This document shows, in pieces, positions 1-40,625 of a DNA stretch of 64,000 bases (the stretch's first letter is position 1; each line of letters opens with the position of its first letter). Source of the stretch: Castor canadensis (taxonomy: Eukaryota > Chordata > Mammalia > Rodentia > Castoridae); assembly GCF_047511655.1 (NCBI RefSeq), contig NC_133401.1:16304501-16368500 (forward strand), written 5' to 3'. The notes beneath the pieces are model-generated. The model did no database searches. It had not been told where the DNA came from and saw only the letters and a list, made by a program, of their open reading frames with translations. Position numbers and translations under genes: made by a program.

Positions 1-947
1 GGGAGAGTGTCTGGGATGGGGATGAAGGTCAGGAAAGCAGCACTGGGATGGAGTCGGAATCTGCAGAAGGGAGCAGGCAAGGAGTTATTACGGATGACCT
101 AATATGGGGTGGGACCAGAAAGTCCTAGAGGAAGACACCCGTGTGTGGTGTAGGATTGGGTGAGCATGGGGATGGGATGGGGTCATGTGTGGAATTGTGT
201 GTCCCCCAAAAGACATGTGAGGTCCGAATCCCCAGGGTCAGAATGTGACCTTAGTAGGAGTTAGGGACTTTCTAGAGGTCATAGGTTGGATCATAGGACT
301 TAATGTCATATGGCTGGTCTGGGGAAGGGGAGATACAGGGACAGACAGACAGACAATGTAAAGAGACACGGCAGGAGCTGGTGGAGTGGCTCCAGCGGTA
401 GAGCACCCGCCTGACAATCGTGAGGTCCTTAGTTCAAGTCCCAGTACTGCCAAAAAGGAGGCGGGGGTACCCTACATGAGGATGAAAGGTTGGGGTGATG
501 CATCACAGTCCTAGGAATGCCACATTCCCTGGAAGCTCAGACACCATCCAGTTTGTGGTCCTTTGTTATGGTGGCCCTAGGAATTAATCTAGATGGCCAG
601 ATTGTGGGGGAGGATGTAGAGGATTAATTTGAAGATGGAGTCGGATGAACTTGAAGGTGGAGTTAGGGGACAGGGTGGGGTGGGGTGGGGTGTCCTGGGG
701 GGACAGGCTGGGCTTGGGGAGAGGAAGGAATGGAACCCCCATGGGTTCTTGAACACGGGGAGGTCCCCTGGGGCTTTAATTGGCTTTGGACGTGGGGACC
801 AGTTTGAAGCCCCCTGGGGAGAGGAGGATGGACTGGGGTGGGTGGGCAGATGGAGGATGGGTGGGGAGGGCATCACAGGTGGCAGATGGCCACAGCATCG
901 CGTCACCCTCAAGTCTTCACCAGGACCCCTCCCCCCACTCCACTCAC
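1..947 (-). other. EXOC3L2: Probable EXOC3L2 intron, left window edge
   Basis: This stretch follows the splice donor at 946-947 of the minus-strand exon to its right, so it should be intron. It is G-rich on the plus strand, with runs such as repeated GGGGT near 670-690. Apart from one tRNA-like SINE I see no exon, though long open frames cross it because of base composition. Confidence 0.5.
376..458 (+). repeat. ID-like tRNA-derived SINE
   Basis: A box A-like GTGGCTCCAGCGGTAGAGC is followed by a box B-like TTAGTTCAAGTCCC and a short A-rich tail. It is the monomeric tRNA-type unit seen throughout the window. Confidence 0.85.
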
Positions 948-1483
948 CTGACAGCGGTTCCTTCATCTTTGGGGGCTCCGGGACCTTGGGTGGCGGCTCG
1001 GGGGCGGCCTCGCCTGCAGGCACCACCCTCTCAGCCAAGGACGCGCGCCGGGGTTTGGCCCCGCGCCCCAGGCGCAGGAAGGCCAGTCTCCCAGCAGCCT
1101 CCCTGGCAGCCTCATCGTCACCGTGGGCTCGGGTCCCCTGGAGCCTGGCCAAGAGGCCGAAATCTGCCGAGCCCCTTCGAATCCCTGGTGCCAGCACCCG
1201 GCCCAGGAAAGAGCGGGGTGGCCCGTCCCCAGGACTGCCAGCCCGCCGGCCTGGGGACCAGCCCAGCCGGAAGGGGGCCAGGCCTGCCAGCTTCTCCAGG
1301 GTGGCACGGCGGCGACAAGACGTCCCATTGGGGAGCGTCCCCAGCTCTCCAGCCTCTTCCTCCAGCCCTGGAACTTCCTCGAAGGGGTTCCGAGAGGACC
1401 TCAGGGGCAGGGTTCCCGCCCGGGGCACCTTAGGGTCTGCCACCCCTAGACTCTTCAGGATGGGCATTTTGACCGGTGGACAC
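948..1483 (-). CDS. EXOC3L2: EXOC3L2 N-terminal coding exon (partial gene)
   Basis: On the minus strand an acceptor (TTTCCCCAG) ends at 1484 and a consensus donor (GTGAGT) starts at 947, framing a 536-nt open exon. The first ATG is at 1467-1465, with A at -3, giving about 173 codons that start [18 protein letters not shown] and end ...KMKEPLS before a phase-1 splice. The product is rich in Arg, Gly, Ala and Pro, with no transmembrane segment or recognised catalytic motif; it looks like a disordered leader. The identity rests mainly on synteny: in human, EXOC3L2 lies head-to-head with MARK4 on the opposite strand, and its product is a Sec6-family exocyst relative. The Sec6 domain itself would lie left of the window. 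The frame is also open from the acceptor to the ATG, so translation could begin in an upstream exon. An antisense open frame (629-1537, plus) is judged a shadow because it lacks splice logic. Confidence 0.62.
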
Positions 1484-1624
1484 CTGGGGAAAGATAAGGA
1501 CCATCGATGGTGTCAGTGCCCATGGTGGTGTTGGTGACGATGACCCTGTGTGCGGAGCACTTTGGGGCATGGTCTAAGTGGGCACTTAGTAACCCTTAGT
1601 CCCCAAAGCCCTCTGGGGGATCGG

Positions 1625-1745
1625 GAGAAGGACTATTACTGTACCCATTTTACAGATGGACAAAGTGAGGGTGAGAAAGGCAAAGGCGCTGACCTAAGGG
1701 TCCACAGTAATTCAGGAACAAAGCTGGGATTTGTAATCACTGCTC
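1625..1745 (-). repeat. MIR fossil
   Basis: The pattern CCCATTTTACAGATGGAC..., followed by a degraded 'gaaactgaggc' stretch and GCTGGGATTTGTAAT, is typical of reversed MIR. Confidence 0.6.
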
Positions 1746-1838
1746 TCTGACCCTGGACCCTGGGTTCTTCCCCCTGAGTAGCCGCAGTCAGCACCTTTCT
1801 CTGCCTTCCTCCTGCCTCATCCTTAAGGATCAGTGCAA

Positions 1839-1914
1839 GACAGGAGTGTGACTCAAGCGATAAGAGTATCTGCCTAGCAAGCATGAGGCTCTGAGTTCAA
1901 ACCCCGGCACTGCC
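1839..1914 (+). repeat. ID-like tRNA-derived SINE
   Basis: GTGTGACTCAAGCGATAAG and TGAGTTCAAACCCCGGCA mark the two promoter boxes. There is almost no A tail. Confidence 0.8.
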
Positions 1915-2138
1915 CTTCCTACTCCATGAAGTAACTGGCACAGAGAGGGGAAGGGACTTTCCCAAGGGGGCACAGCCTGCCCAGGGCAGACCCACCATCT
2001 ACCCACTCAGACATCCAGGCTGGACAGTGAGTGAGTGGGACCCGTACTTCAGCTCCTTCCCCTGCTCATCTTCCTGTCCATCTGCTTCTCCTCTCCCCTC
2101 TGTCTCATTCGTTCTTGCAGCAAAACTTTCTGGGTATA

Positions 2139-2254
2139 GCCAGCCATGGTGGCTCATGCCTATAATCCCAGCTAACTTGGGAGACTGAGGTGGAAGGATC
2201 TCAAGTTTGAGGCCAGCCTGGGCTACATAGTGAGACCCTGTCTCAAAAATATCA
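2139..2254 (+). repeat. B1-like SINE monomer
   Basis: It runs from AGCCATGGTGGCTCATGCC through GGGCTACATAGTGAGACC to a short A-rich end, the 7SL-derived layout. Confidence 0.85.
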
Positions 2255-2275
2255 AACAAAAGAAAGAGCTCCAAG

Positions 2276-2353
2276 GGCTGGGGAGGGGGGGAGGCTCAGT
2301 GGTAGAGAACTTGCCCAGCATGTGCAAAACCCTGGGTTCAATCCCCAGCACTG
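2276..2353 (+). repeat. ID SINE close to the classic rodent ID form
   Basis: GGCTCAGTGGTAGAGAACTT and CCTGGGTTCAATCCCCAGCA match the rodent ID core. The tail has turned into the adjacent GA tract. Confidence 0.85.
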
Positions 2354-2376
2354 AGAGAGAGAGAGAGAGGAGAGAG

Positions 2377-2413
<37 letters not shown>
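2353..2413 (+). repeat. (GA)n microsatellite
   Basis: An almost pure GA tract of about 60 bp grown from the tail of the ID element before it. Confidence 0.95.
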
Positions 2414-2416
<3 letters not shown>

Positions 2417-2598
2417 CCAGCACTGGTGGCTCACACCTGTAATCCCAGCTACTCAGGAGGCAGAGATCAGGAGGATCATGGTTTGAAGCCAGCCTGGGCA
2501 AATAGTTTGTGAGACCCTACCTCAAAGAAAACCTTCACAAAAAAGGGCTGGTGGAGGGGCTCAAGGTGAAGACCCTGAGTTCAAACCCCAGTACTGCA
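2414..2598 (+). repeat. Dimeric SINE, B1-like + tRNA-like
   Basis: A B1-like left arm ends near 2535 (CAAATAGTTTGTGAGACC). The linker CTTCACAAAAAAGGGCTGG joins it to a shortened tRNA-like arm ending GTTCAAACCCCAGTACTGC. Confidence 0.9.
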
Positions 2599-2742
2599 AA
2601 AAAAAAAAAAAAGAAGAAAAGGAGAGAGAAAAAAAGAGAGGAGAGAGGGAGAGAGAGAGGAGAGAAAGAAGAAAAGAAAGAAAGAAGAAAAAAGAAAGAG
2701 AAAGGAAGAAAGAAAGAAAGAGAAAGAGGAAAAGAAACTTAC
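2599..2742 (+). repeat. GA/GAAA-rich purine tract
   Basis: About 140 bp of A and G only, extending from the poly(A) tail of the dimeric SINE before it. Confidence 0.95.
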
Positions 2743-2799
2743 TAGGTCTGTGACCTCCCCCTCCCATGCAGGCATTGGGGACAGAGTGGTGACCAAGCC

Positions 2800-3420
2800 A
2801 GTCCCAGTCCAGTCTCTGCTGTCACAGGCTCACAACTTCCTAAGTCTTGGCCACTCCATCTCTAAGTCTCCCCCGAACTGTGGCCCCATTGTTGGATCCC
2901 CTGTGGCCCTGACCCCTCTATGGTCTCAATCCTCCAGTCTTGGTGCCTCCATCTTACTTTGCGGACACAGTGTAGCACAAACCTGTCCCTCCCCTCCTCC
3001 TCATCCTTCTATGGTTCCCCAGTACCCCCAGCCAAAGCTCAGACTTCTCACCACAGCCTGTGTGACCTGGCAGCTGATACCTCACCAGCGCTTTGCTGCC
3101 TCCTCAGCCTCCTGACTCCAGGCTCCTCTGAGTTTCAGTTTGCTGTTCCTCCACACAGAAGCCTCTTCTCCATGCTTTGGAATCCAGTCCCAAGGCGCCC
3201 TCCTCCAGGGGGCCCTCCCTGCCCCGAAGGCTGTGTCAGAGCCCCTCTTGGGGCTCCCCCTTCCCTGCCTGCCCACTCTAGGTTGTCACTGGGGATGGGT
3301 CTGTGTCCCACACTGAACCAGGAGTCCCAGGAGGGCACAGCCAGGGCTGGCTCAATCACTACTGTGTCCCCAGCTCCAAGCACAGAGCAGGCACTCGGGC
3401 ATGGGTGCTAAACAGGAAAG
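2800..3420 (+). repeat. L2 3'-end fossil
   Basis: C/T-rich sequence with CCCTCCCTGCCCCGAAGGC, then ACTGTGTCCCCAGCTCCAAG and GCAGGCACTCGGGCATGG. This resembles the 3' end of L2 elements. The left boundary is uncertain. Confidence 0.6.
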
Positions 3421-3565
3421 GAAGGAAGGAAGGAGGCTGACAGTTCATTCCTTGGGGAGGGGGACAGGAACAGTGAGTGGTTCTGGAAGGGGTGGGTGGG
3501 TGGAGAGCAGGCCACACAAGGCCTTTCTCCTGAGGACACTGAGAGTCATAGGAAGATGATTCTCT

Positions 3566-3750
3566 TTTGGTAGAACTGGGGTTTGAACTCAGGGCTTCAC
3601 ACTTGCAAAGCAGGCGCTCTACCACTTGAGCCACTCCTCCAGTCCATTTTGCTCTGATTTTTTGAGATGGGCTGGCCTCCAACTTCAATTCTCCCAATCT
3701 CATCCTCCCAAGTAGCTAGGATTATAGGTGTGTACCTCCAGTGCCCAGCT
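3566..3750 (-). repeat. Dimeric SINE, linker type II
   Basis: A reversed tRNA-like arm (CTACCACTTGAGCCACTCC) is joined by CCAGTCCATTTTGCTCTG to a reversed B1-like arm ending at CCAGTGCCCAGCT. Confidence 0.88.
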
Positions 3751-3776
3751 AGATTTTTTTAAGAACCCAGCTTTAT

Positions 3777-3903
3777 AAAAGCATGGTGATGCATACCTGT
3801 AATCCCAGCACTCAGGAAGCAGAAGCAGAAAATGAGAGTTCAGTGCACTGCAGCTCCAGAACACCATCCTGGGTGCCAGTGCATCTAACTTTCTCCTAAA
3901 AAA
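3777..3903 (+). repeat. Degraded B1-like SINE
   Basis: Begins GCATGGTGATGCATACCTG and is diverged after the first 50 bp. Confidence 0.6.
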
Positions 3904-4009
3904 ATGGGTATCTGGAATGTGCTGTCTGTCCATCTGCCTGCATAGCATCGTAGCCAGAAAAAATATATCACCTTACGTGGCTTCAAATGCTCAAGAAATA
4001 GTTATCAAA

Positions 4010-4225
4010 CTATTTGTACCCTCCAACTGGATGTTTCCTTTTTCTTTTGCTCACATCATGAGCTTGTCAGATGTACCCATGTCCATCAATAAAGTTCCAG
4101 CTCATTTGTGTTAAGGGGTGCATAATATTCCACCCTGTGCCTATGAGAAAACTGTGTGAATAAAATATCAGTGGTTCACTCATTCTTCTACAACTGGACC
4201 CACAGGTTGTTTGTAACCTGGACAG
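4010..4225 (+). repeat. L1M (old LINE-1) 3'UTR fragment
   Basis: TGCATAATATTCCACCCTGT and GGACCCACAGGTTGTTTGTA resemble the 3'UTR of mammalian-wide L1 elements. It is only a fragment. Confidence 0.6.
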
Positions 4226-4943
4226 GAGTCTGAGCAGATGAGGGTCAGGGTCAGGACAGGAGACCAGGAAGGAGGCTGATTTTAGAGGATCCTGGGTTGG
4301 CTGATGGTGGGCAAAGTCCCCCCTTTTCCCTGTATTTCACCCTCTAGACCTCAGCTGTTGCTTGTAGGCCCTTCTGTTTCTGGACATGCCATCTGACCTC
4401 TCTGCAGTCTTCATGGTCCCCTGTCCCCCCCAGGAGGCAGTCGTCATAGCAACCCCTCGTGTGCAGCCCTCCCCCCACCCAGAGTGTGCACACGTCTATT
4501 TGCACACGAGTTCTCTGTCCTCATCTTCCAAACTGGCTTTCACACACCTCACCCCAAAATGGTTTCATCATCCCCAGGACAGGTTCCAGCCCCCCCCTCA
4601 AGATTCGATTTAACTCAAACACTCCCAAAGCATTTCCGACACCCCCCAACCTTGGCAGCAACCTTGGCCCAAAACTGGCCCAGACCTCTTTACCCTTCCT
4701 GGCTCCGACATCCTGCTCGCTCCGACGCCCGTGTCTGCCTCCCGGTGCCCGGGCCCCTGACTCACTTCCGAGGCCTCCCCTCCGTCAAGCCCCCAGCCTC
4801 CTGGCCCCTGCAGGATGTCTCGGGCCCCCAGAGCTCCCCCTCCCCAGAGCTCCTCTCCTTCTTCCTCCATGCCAAGCTTTTCCCAAAGCCCCAAACCCTC
4901 CGCACTGTTTGCACAAACTTCTGCTTTCAGGGTCTGCATTATT

Positions 4944-5066
4944 TTATTATTTTCTTTTTTTCTTAGGCATGGTCTGGAGATGTATCCAAGACTGATCTGG
5001 AATTCTCAATCCTCCTGCCTCAGTCTCCCAAGTGCTGGGATTGCAGATGCGAACCACTATACTAGT
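4944..5066 (-). repeat. B1-like SINE monomer
   Basis: It contains CCTCAGTCTCCCAAGTGCTG followed by GGGATTGCAGATGCG, in reverse orientation. Confidence 0.75.
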
Positions 5067-5559
5067 TTGAGAACTGTCTTTCCCAGTTGCATGTCCCTAA
5101 ATTCCAATTCTGACCGATATAACTCTAGTCCAGTCCTGGTCCCCAAACACACCTTCTCATCGGCCAGCCCATGTCAATCTCAATCCAGCCATCTCCCATC
5201 TCTGAGACCCCATCTCTTAGGAAAAACAACCACTCAATCCCTGCCCAGCCTCAGTCTTTCCATCTGGACTCACAGTATATTGGACCCAATGTCACTTATC
5301 TCTCTTCTTTGCTGGTGGCTTCAAACTCTCCTTCTTCACCTGTCTGTGCCCCCAAGGTCCCCAAGGTCTCCCCTGCAACCCTCTTCCCTCTCCTTACTGA
5401 CTCCCACTGGGGTCAGGCCTCACCTTCTCTCTTTGCCCCCCTGCCATGCCCTTTCTGGGTTCAAGGTAGAGGATCACAGAACATGGGTGCAGCCAACTCC
5501 GGGGGCAGTGCAGAAGAGGCTGGGGGTGTGAATGCTCCCCACTCCCCCAGCACACTCAC

Positions 5560-5639
5560 CTCTGTCCTGTGCCTGTCCCTCTGTCCCCTCTGCCGTCCTG
5601 CCCCAGGCTACTTCTGCCAGGACTGCGGAGAGCTTGGAT
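5560..5639 (-). other. Candidate 80-nt exon, possibly EXOC3L2 5' region
   Basis: On the minus strand a run of C followed by AG ends at 5640, and a consensus donor GAG|GTGAGTG begins at 5559. They frame 80 nt that are open in one frame. It lies upstream of the EXOC3L2 exon and in the right direction. There is no protein match to support it, so this is only a splice-signal candidate. Confidence 0.25.
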
Positions 5640-6177
5640 CTGGGGGGGTGCTTGGAGGAGGACAATTTCCTGTCGGGAAACCCCTCCCTCTCTGGGGCCA
5701 GGGGCGGGAAGGACTCCTTATCTGTCTACACTTTCAGGCCAGCCTGCGGTTGGACTGGGAGGGACAAGTGCCATGGCCTGTCCCCACCCTCACTCCGGGC
5801 CCCAGCCGGAATCCGCCCGCCCCCCTGCCTGTTCTTCACGCCTCCCAAGGTGACAACACCATCCTGGGCACCCCAGGGAGACACCCCTGAGCTGGACCAG
5901 AGCCCAGAGCCGCTCCCCAGCCCAGGCAAGGCCAAGGCCTCTGAGAGAGAACCGGGTGGGGTCGCCAAAGGAGCTGGCCAGCCTCTGGGGTCCCCTGCTA
6001 TGGGTCAGATGGAGACTTGGTTGAAAGTCCTGCTCGCTCCAGGGGCTGGGATTGGGGCCCAAAGGAGGTGGCACAGGACATGGCTTTGGGTTCATGGCTT
6101 TCTTTTGCTAAAGAAAGGCTGTGTTTTTAGGAGCATAGCCTGGGCTTTCTCTCTCCCTCGCTCTCTCTCTCTTTTTT

Positions 6178-6367
6178 ATTTTTGTGGTGCTGGGGTTTGA
6201 ACTCAGGGCCTACACCTTGAACCACTCCACCAGCCCTTTATTGTGTTGGGTATTTTTTGAGATAGGGTCTTGTGAGCTATTTGCCCAGGCTGGCTTCAAA
6301 CCACAATCCTCCTGATCTCTGCCTCCTGAGTAGCTAGGATTACAGGAGTGAGCCACTGGCACCTGGC
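6178..6367 (-). repeat. Dimeric SINE, linker type I
   Basis: Reversed tRNA-like arm, then CCAGCCCTTTATTGTGTTGG, then a B1-like arm ending GGCACCTGGCC. Confidence 0.9.
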
Positions 6368-6528
6368 CTTTTCTTTTTCTTTTCTTTCTTTTTCTTTCCT
6401 TCTTTCTTTTCTTTCTTTCTTTCTCTCTTTCTTCTTTCTTTCCTTCCTTCCCTTTCTTTTCCTTTCCCTTTCCCTTCCTTCCTTCCTTCCTTTTTTCCTT
6501 CCTTCCTTCCTTCTTTCCTTTCTTTTTT
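6368..6528 (+). repeat. CT/CTTT-rich pyrimidine tract
   Basis: About 160 bp of almost pure T and C between two reversed SINEs; probably an expanded A tail of the element to its right. Confidence 0.95.
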
Positions 6529-6632
6529 CCAACACAGGGTATTACTATGTAGCCCAGGCTGGCCTTGAACTCAATATCTTCCTGTCTCTGCCTGATTCAT
6601 GGGATTACAGACATGCACCACAATGGCTGGCT
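6529..6632 (-). repeat. B1-like SINE monomer
   Basis: TATGTAGCCCAGGCTGGCCT and GATTACAGACATGCACCA are the reversed B1 hallmarks. Confidence 0.85.
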
Positions 6633-6834
6633 TGCCCCTGCTATCCTTATCATTCTGGTCTCCTCTGGCCCTCTGGCCAACCCTGTTCTCCCAAGAACAT
6701 GGCTTTGACTTGTCAACTCCTGTAGGGTGCCTTCCACAGCCTGAAAAAATCAGATCCTCTTTCTCCTTTTCAGAATCATTGACTTTTCCGCTGTACTGTC
6801 AGTGCACCAAAGCAGCTTCATTGGTTTTTAAAAA

Positions 6835-6921
6835 AAATTTTTTTTGCAGTGCAGGGGATGGAACCCAGGGCCTTGGGCATGCCAGGCAAGCACTCCACCA
6901 CTGAGCCACAACCCAGGCCCT
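6835..6921 (-). repeat. ID SINE
   Basis: GGATGGAACCCAGGGCCTTG and CCACCACTGAGCCACAACCC are the reversed ID boxes, with a T-rich (A tail) start. Confidence 0.85.
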
Positions 6922-7257
6922 AGGGTCACTTTGAAGGTTGGGTTTTAGGCTTGTGTGTTGGACCTGGGACAAGTGATCACCAATCCAGACAAAGTCCTGG
7001 CTAGGACATCCTTGAGCTCTGTGGACACAGAGGCTGGGGAAGAGGGCAGAGTTCATTGTCCAATATCTGAAGACCCAATTTTCAAGGACCCAATTTTCAG
7101 GATAATAAGCTACGGGGAAGGTGGAGAAGGGACTGGCTGGATGGTCAGTGTGGGAAGGAGAAGGAGCTGGCCTGGCTTCCCCAGCTCAACCTCTGCAGGC
7201 AGAGCTGTGGTCACCAGTAATCCATCACGGCTGTGGCCTCTGTAGGATCTATTCCCG

Positions 7258-7484
7258 TTTTTTTTTTTTTTTTTTTTGGCAGTACTGGAGTTTGAACTCA
7301 GGGTCTCATGCTTGCTAGGCAGGCGCTCTACCTCTTGAGCCACTCTGCCAGCCCTTTTTTGTGATGGGTTTTTTTCAAGATAGGGTCTTGAAAACTATTT
7401 GCCTGGGCTGGCTTCGAACCATGATCCTCCTGATCTCTGCCTCCTGGGAAGATAGGATTATAGGTGTGAGCCACCAGCACCCAG
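7258..7484 (-). repeat. Dimeric SINE, linker type I, full length
   Basis: An 18-T tail, a complete tRNA-like arm, the junction CCAGCCCTTTTTTGTGATGG and a complete B1-like arm. A good reference copy of this family. Confidence 0.95.
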
Positions 7485-7504
7485 TCCTAGTTTTTTAATT
7501 CATT

Positions 7505-7620
7505 AATTTATTTTTGAGACAGGATCTTCCTATGTAGTCCAGGCTGGGCTTGAACTGGGGATTCTCCTGCCTCAGCCTCCCAAGTGCTGGGATTATAGAC
7601 ATGTGCCACCACACCTGGCT
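7505..7620 (-). repeat. B1-like SINE monomer
   Basis: GAGACAGGATCTTCCTATGT leads to GCTGGGATTATAGACATG and CACCACACCTGGCT. Confidence 0.9.
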
Positions 7621-7621
7621 A

Positions 7622-7935
7622 ATTAATTTTTTTATTGAGATGTCATTCATATATCATAAAATGCACCTTCATAGCTTGCAATCCTTATAGGTGTTAGTAT
7701 ATTCAGAAGGTTGTGCCAGTCATCATTATTACTTAATTCTAGAACATTTGCATCACCTCCAAAAGAAACCCGGACCCATAGTAGTCCCCCAGCCTCTTTC
7801 CCCCAGCCCCTGGCAACGACCCTGTCGCTGTGAATTGGCCTGTTTTGAACGTATTATATAAACAGAATCATATAACTTGTGACCTTTTGTGAGTCACTTC
7901 TTTCACTAAACAGTATCTTCCAGGTTTATAATCTT
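7622..7935 (+). repeat. L1M 3'UTR fragment
   Basis: TTTATTGAGATGTCATTCAT, GCCCCTGGCAACGACCCT and AAACAGAATCATATAACTTG follow the order of the old L1M 3'UTR. Confidence 0.75.
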
Positions 7936-8354
7936 CTGTAAGTCTCAGTCGATCCCATCTGGAAAAAATGGGGCAAAGACAGTGTTGGGAAAGGGAAGAC
8001 CCCCCCCCAAAATGTGTCCAAGGTGTGTAGGGAGGCGATGTGCTGTCCTCTTGTGGCGAAAAGGAGAACTGCAGCCATCAGCGCTACGATGGGGACCGGC
8101 TTCTGGGCGGACTCAGCCTCTCTCTCACCCCCATGAACCTATCCCTCACCCTGCAGAGCTTTTGGGACCACAAAGCTTCTAGAATCCCATCCTGAGCTCC
8201 TCCCTCTCTGCCTCCATCTTTAATACTCCTCTGGCCTCCCTTGCTAATAATAAAATAATAGCTAACTAATAATAACAATAATGAAATTCTCTGAAGCGCC
8301 TTACTTATATATTCTGGTTGATTTTCTGTCATTATCCTGGAACAGGAAACCATC

Positions 8355-8500
8355 GTGATTAACAGTCCAGGTTCAGGAGTTCAGGAGCAGTTCGGTTCAG
8401 ATCCCAGCCCTGCCACTCACTGTGTTACGTTGGGTGTGTGACTCTTTTTTCTTGGGCCTCTGTTTCTTCATCTGCAAATGGGCTGATAAGAATGGGGCAG
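8355..8500 (+). repeat. MIR fossil
   Basis: CAGATCCCAGCCCTGCCACT, a degraded 'tgtgac' core and TCTTCATCTGCAAATGGG match forward MIR. Confidence 0.75.
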
Positions 8501-9109
8501 AAAGGACCAAAGGATCGCACTCAGAGCCTGGGGGTAGGGTGGGGGAGCCTTGCTTTGTAGCATTTGGTTAATTTCAAGGTACACCAAAGTGACATTACTG
8601 AATGCATTTCTGGGAACAGATACACAGTAGCCAACACTCATTTAGCACACTGCTGTCATCACAGAAAGGGAAAACTGAGGCTCGGGATGGCCAAGCCAAC
8701 TTTCAGATAGACAGAGGTGGGGCTGTGGGATTCTGGGGCCAGGACTCTTTCCTCCATTCCACCATGGTCTAGAGGACGGGCAGTTCCCACAGTGCTGTGT
8801 GGTTTCAGAAAAGCCCTTGCCCTCTCTGGTCTGTTCGCCAGACTCAGCACACAGTTTGGCGCCACCATTCCATCCCCCAAGCCCCTAGCAACTTTAGCCA
8901 TCTTGGGGAAGAGTGTGGACCCCAAGACCTGGTGCTAGGGGTGAGCCCCGGTTCAGGGCTCTGCCTTTGGATGCGAGGGGCTTCTCTGCTCAGGTCTCTG
9001 ATTCTTCATCCTCCTGGTTCTCCTGGTTCGTCTCTAGGAATGGTCGCTCCATCTCTGTCCAGGTCCAGTTCTCTCTTTAGTCTCTCACTCTCTTTCTGTC
9101 CCCTGTCTT

Positions 9110-9310
9110 TTAAAATTTATTTTGCAATACTGGGGTTTGAACTCAGGGCCTGCGCCTTGAGCCACTCCATCAGCCCTATTCTGTGATGGGTTTTTTCGAG
9201 ATGGGGGGGGTCTCACGAACTATTTGCCTGGGCTGGCTTTGAACCGCGATCCTCCTGATCCCTGCCTCCTGAGTAGCTAGGATCACAGGTGTGAGCCACC
9301 GGCGCCCGGC
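9110..9310 (-). repeat. Dimeric SINE, linker type I
   Basis: CTGGGGTTTGAACTCAGGGC at the tRNA-like side and GAGCCACCGGCGCCCGGC at the B1 side. High CpG content suggests a young copy. Confidence 0.92.
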
Positions 9311-9759
9311 CTGTCCCCTGTCTTTTTGTCTCTGTCCTTATCCTCTCTGCTCATCTCTTTGTGTCCCCGCCTCTCTGCGTCTCTTTGTCTCCCTGTCTCT
9401 GTCTGTCTGTCTTCACATCTCTCATTATCTTTCCCCCCGTCTCTGGCGCTCTGCCCCAACATTTCTCTGCCCTTCTCTTTTCCGGGGAGGCGCTGCGCTC
9501 CTGTGACAACTTGCTCGCTGTCGGCGCGCCTGGACCTGCCTCCGCCCCCGGAGCCCACCCGGGCCAGCCCGGGCCTGCGCCTTTAAGAGCCGGCGGCGGG
9601 GGCGGGGCCGCAGAGGCCCCGCCCCTGTCCGCCCCGCCCCCTGACGTCCCTTCCTCCCAGGCCCCTCCGCCGCCTCCCTCCGCCGCCGCCCCGGCCGGCT
9701 CCGCGCCCCCTCCCTGGCCCCCGCCCGCACGCACGCCCGCCAGCCAGCCGGTCGCCCCC

Positions 9760-9795
9760 ATGGCGCCCCGAGCCGCCAGTGCTCGGGGCCACTAG
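9760..9795 (+). other. Upstream ORF in the probable MARK4 5'UTR
   Basis: An ATG with G at +4 opens 11 codons (MAPRAASARGH) ending at TAG 9793-9795, 197 nt before the MARK4 start. If transcription starts upstream it could lower MARK4 translation. Neither the start site nor its use is shown by the sequence. Confidence 0.4.
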
Positions 9796-9992
9796 GACCC
9801 TCGGCGTCCCCTCCCCTCCCTCGCCCTGCCCCCTCTCCCGCGGCGCGGCGAGGACTCGGGCGTCCACAGCGCCCAGCTTTTGAGCTCTCGCGTCCCCGGC
9901 CGGCGGGGGGGGGAGGGGAAGACAGGGGGTCCCCCCCCGGGATCCCCGCCCCCCCCACCGGGCCGCCCCTGTCCCCAGGGGACCTGGAGAAG

Positions 9993-40020
<30,028 letters not shown>

Positions 40021-40625
40021 GCCACCAACGGCCCAGGTCCCTTCCTCTTCCTCTCCCTTGGTCTCTTCCCAGAAGGAAAGGGGACAGGGAGGGGATCCCC
40101 TATTTTGTCATCGCCTCGGTTTCCCTGGATTAGATTGGGGGTCACATTGTCCCCTCTGCTGTTCTCCAGGGCCACTTGGCAAGAGAGAGGGATGAGGAGG
40201 CTTAGTGGGGGAGCTGGCACCCTCCTGGAGCCTCCAGCCAGTCCTGACCCCCATCACCCTGCCGTGGGACACCTGACAAGACTTTGGGGGCAGGGCAGGG
40301 GCAGGAAGGGAAATGAAACTTCATTCCTCCCAACAGCTCAAGAGTGAGTCCTTGGGCAGGAACAGCTGCTGAGCCTAGAGACGAGCTGAGAGTGGGGGTC
40401 GAGAGGCAGATTCTCTCCTCTCCCAGCCCTCATGCTTGAACCCCTTTCCTGCCCCAGGCTGGCGCGGGGCACTTTGTACAAATCCCTGTAAATAGCCCCT
40501 CCCTCTGCAGAGGTCTCTCGGGGAGCTGCCGCTGTCACCTCGGTTTTTAAGTTATTACCCCCACCCTCCTGTCAGCCCCTCACTTGCAGCCTGTTGCCCA
40601 ATAAAGTAGGAGAGCCCCCTCCCCA
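40021..40625 (+). terminator. MARK4: MARK4 3'UTR with poly(A) signal
   Basis: GC-rich 3'UTR of about 0.6 kb after the long-form stop, about 0.87 kb after the short-form stop. A canonical AATAAA at 40600-40605 lies just before C-rich sequence. Cleavage is expected about 15-25 nt later. Confidence 0.85.

Larger units (their letters stand above)
1484..9479. other. EXOC3L2-MARK4 spacer / EXOC3L2 5' region
   Basis: About 8 kb between the EXOC3L2 exon and the MARK4 CpG island. It is mostly SINEs, L2 and L1M fossils and purine/pyrimidine tracts, each listed separately. The upstream exon(s) and promoter of EXOC3L2 must lie here or be skipped. Only 4.2-6.1 kb looks largely repeat-free. Confidence 0.6.

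Noticed and set aside
629-1537. 302-codon open frame on the plus strand
   Set aside because: It is antisense to the EXOC3L2 exon, rich in Gly/Arg/Pro from G+C bias, and has no splice or domain support.
4459-5890. Overlapping 160-240 codon frames at 4.4-5.9 kb
   Set aside because: They are C-rich, low in codon bias and without domains or conserved splice borders. Only one small splice-signal candidate was kept.
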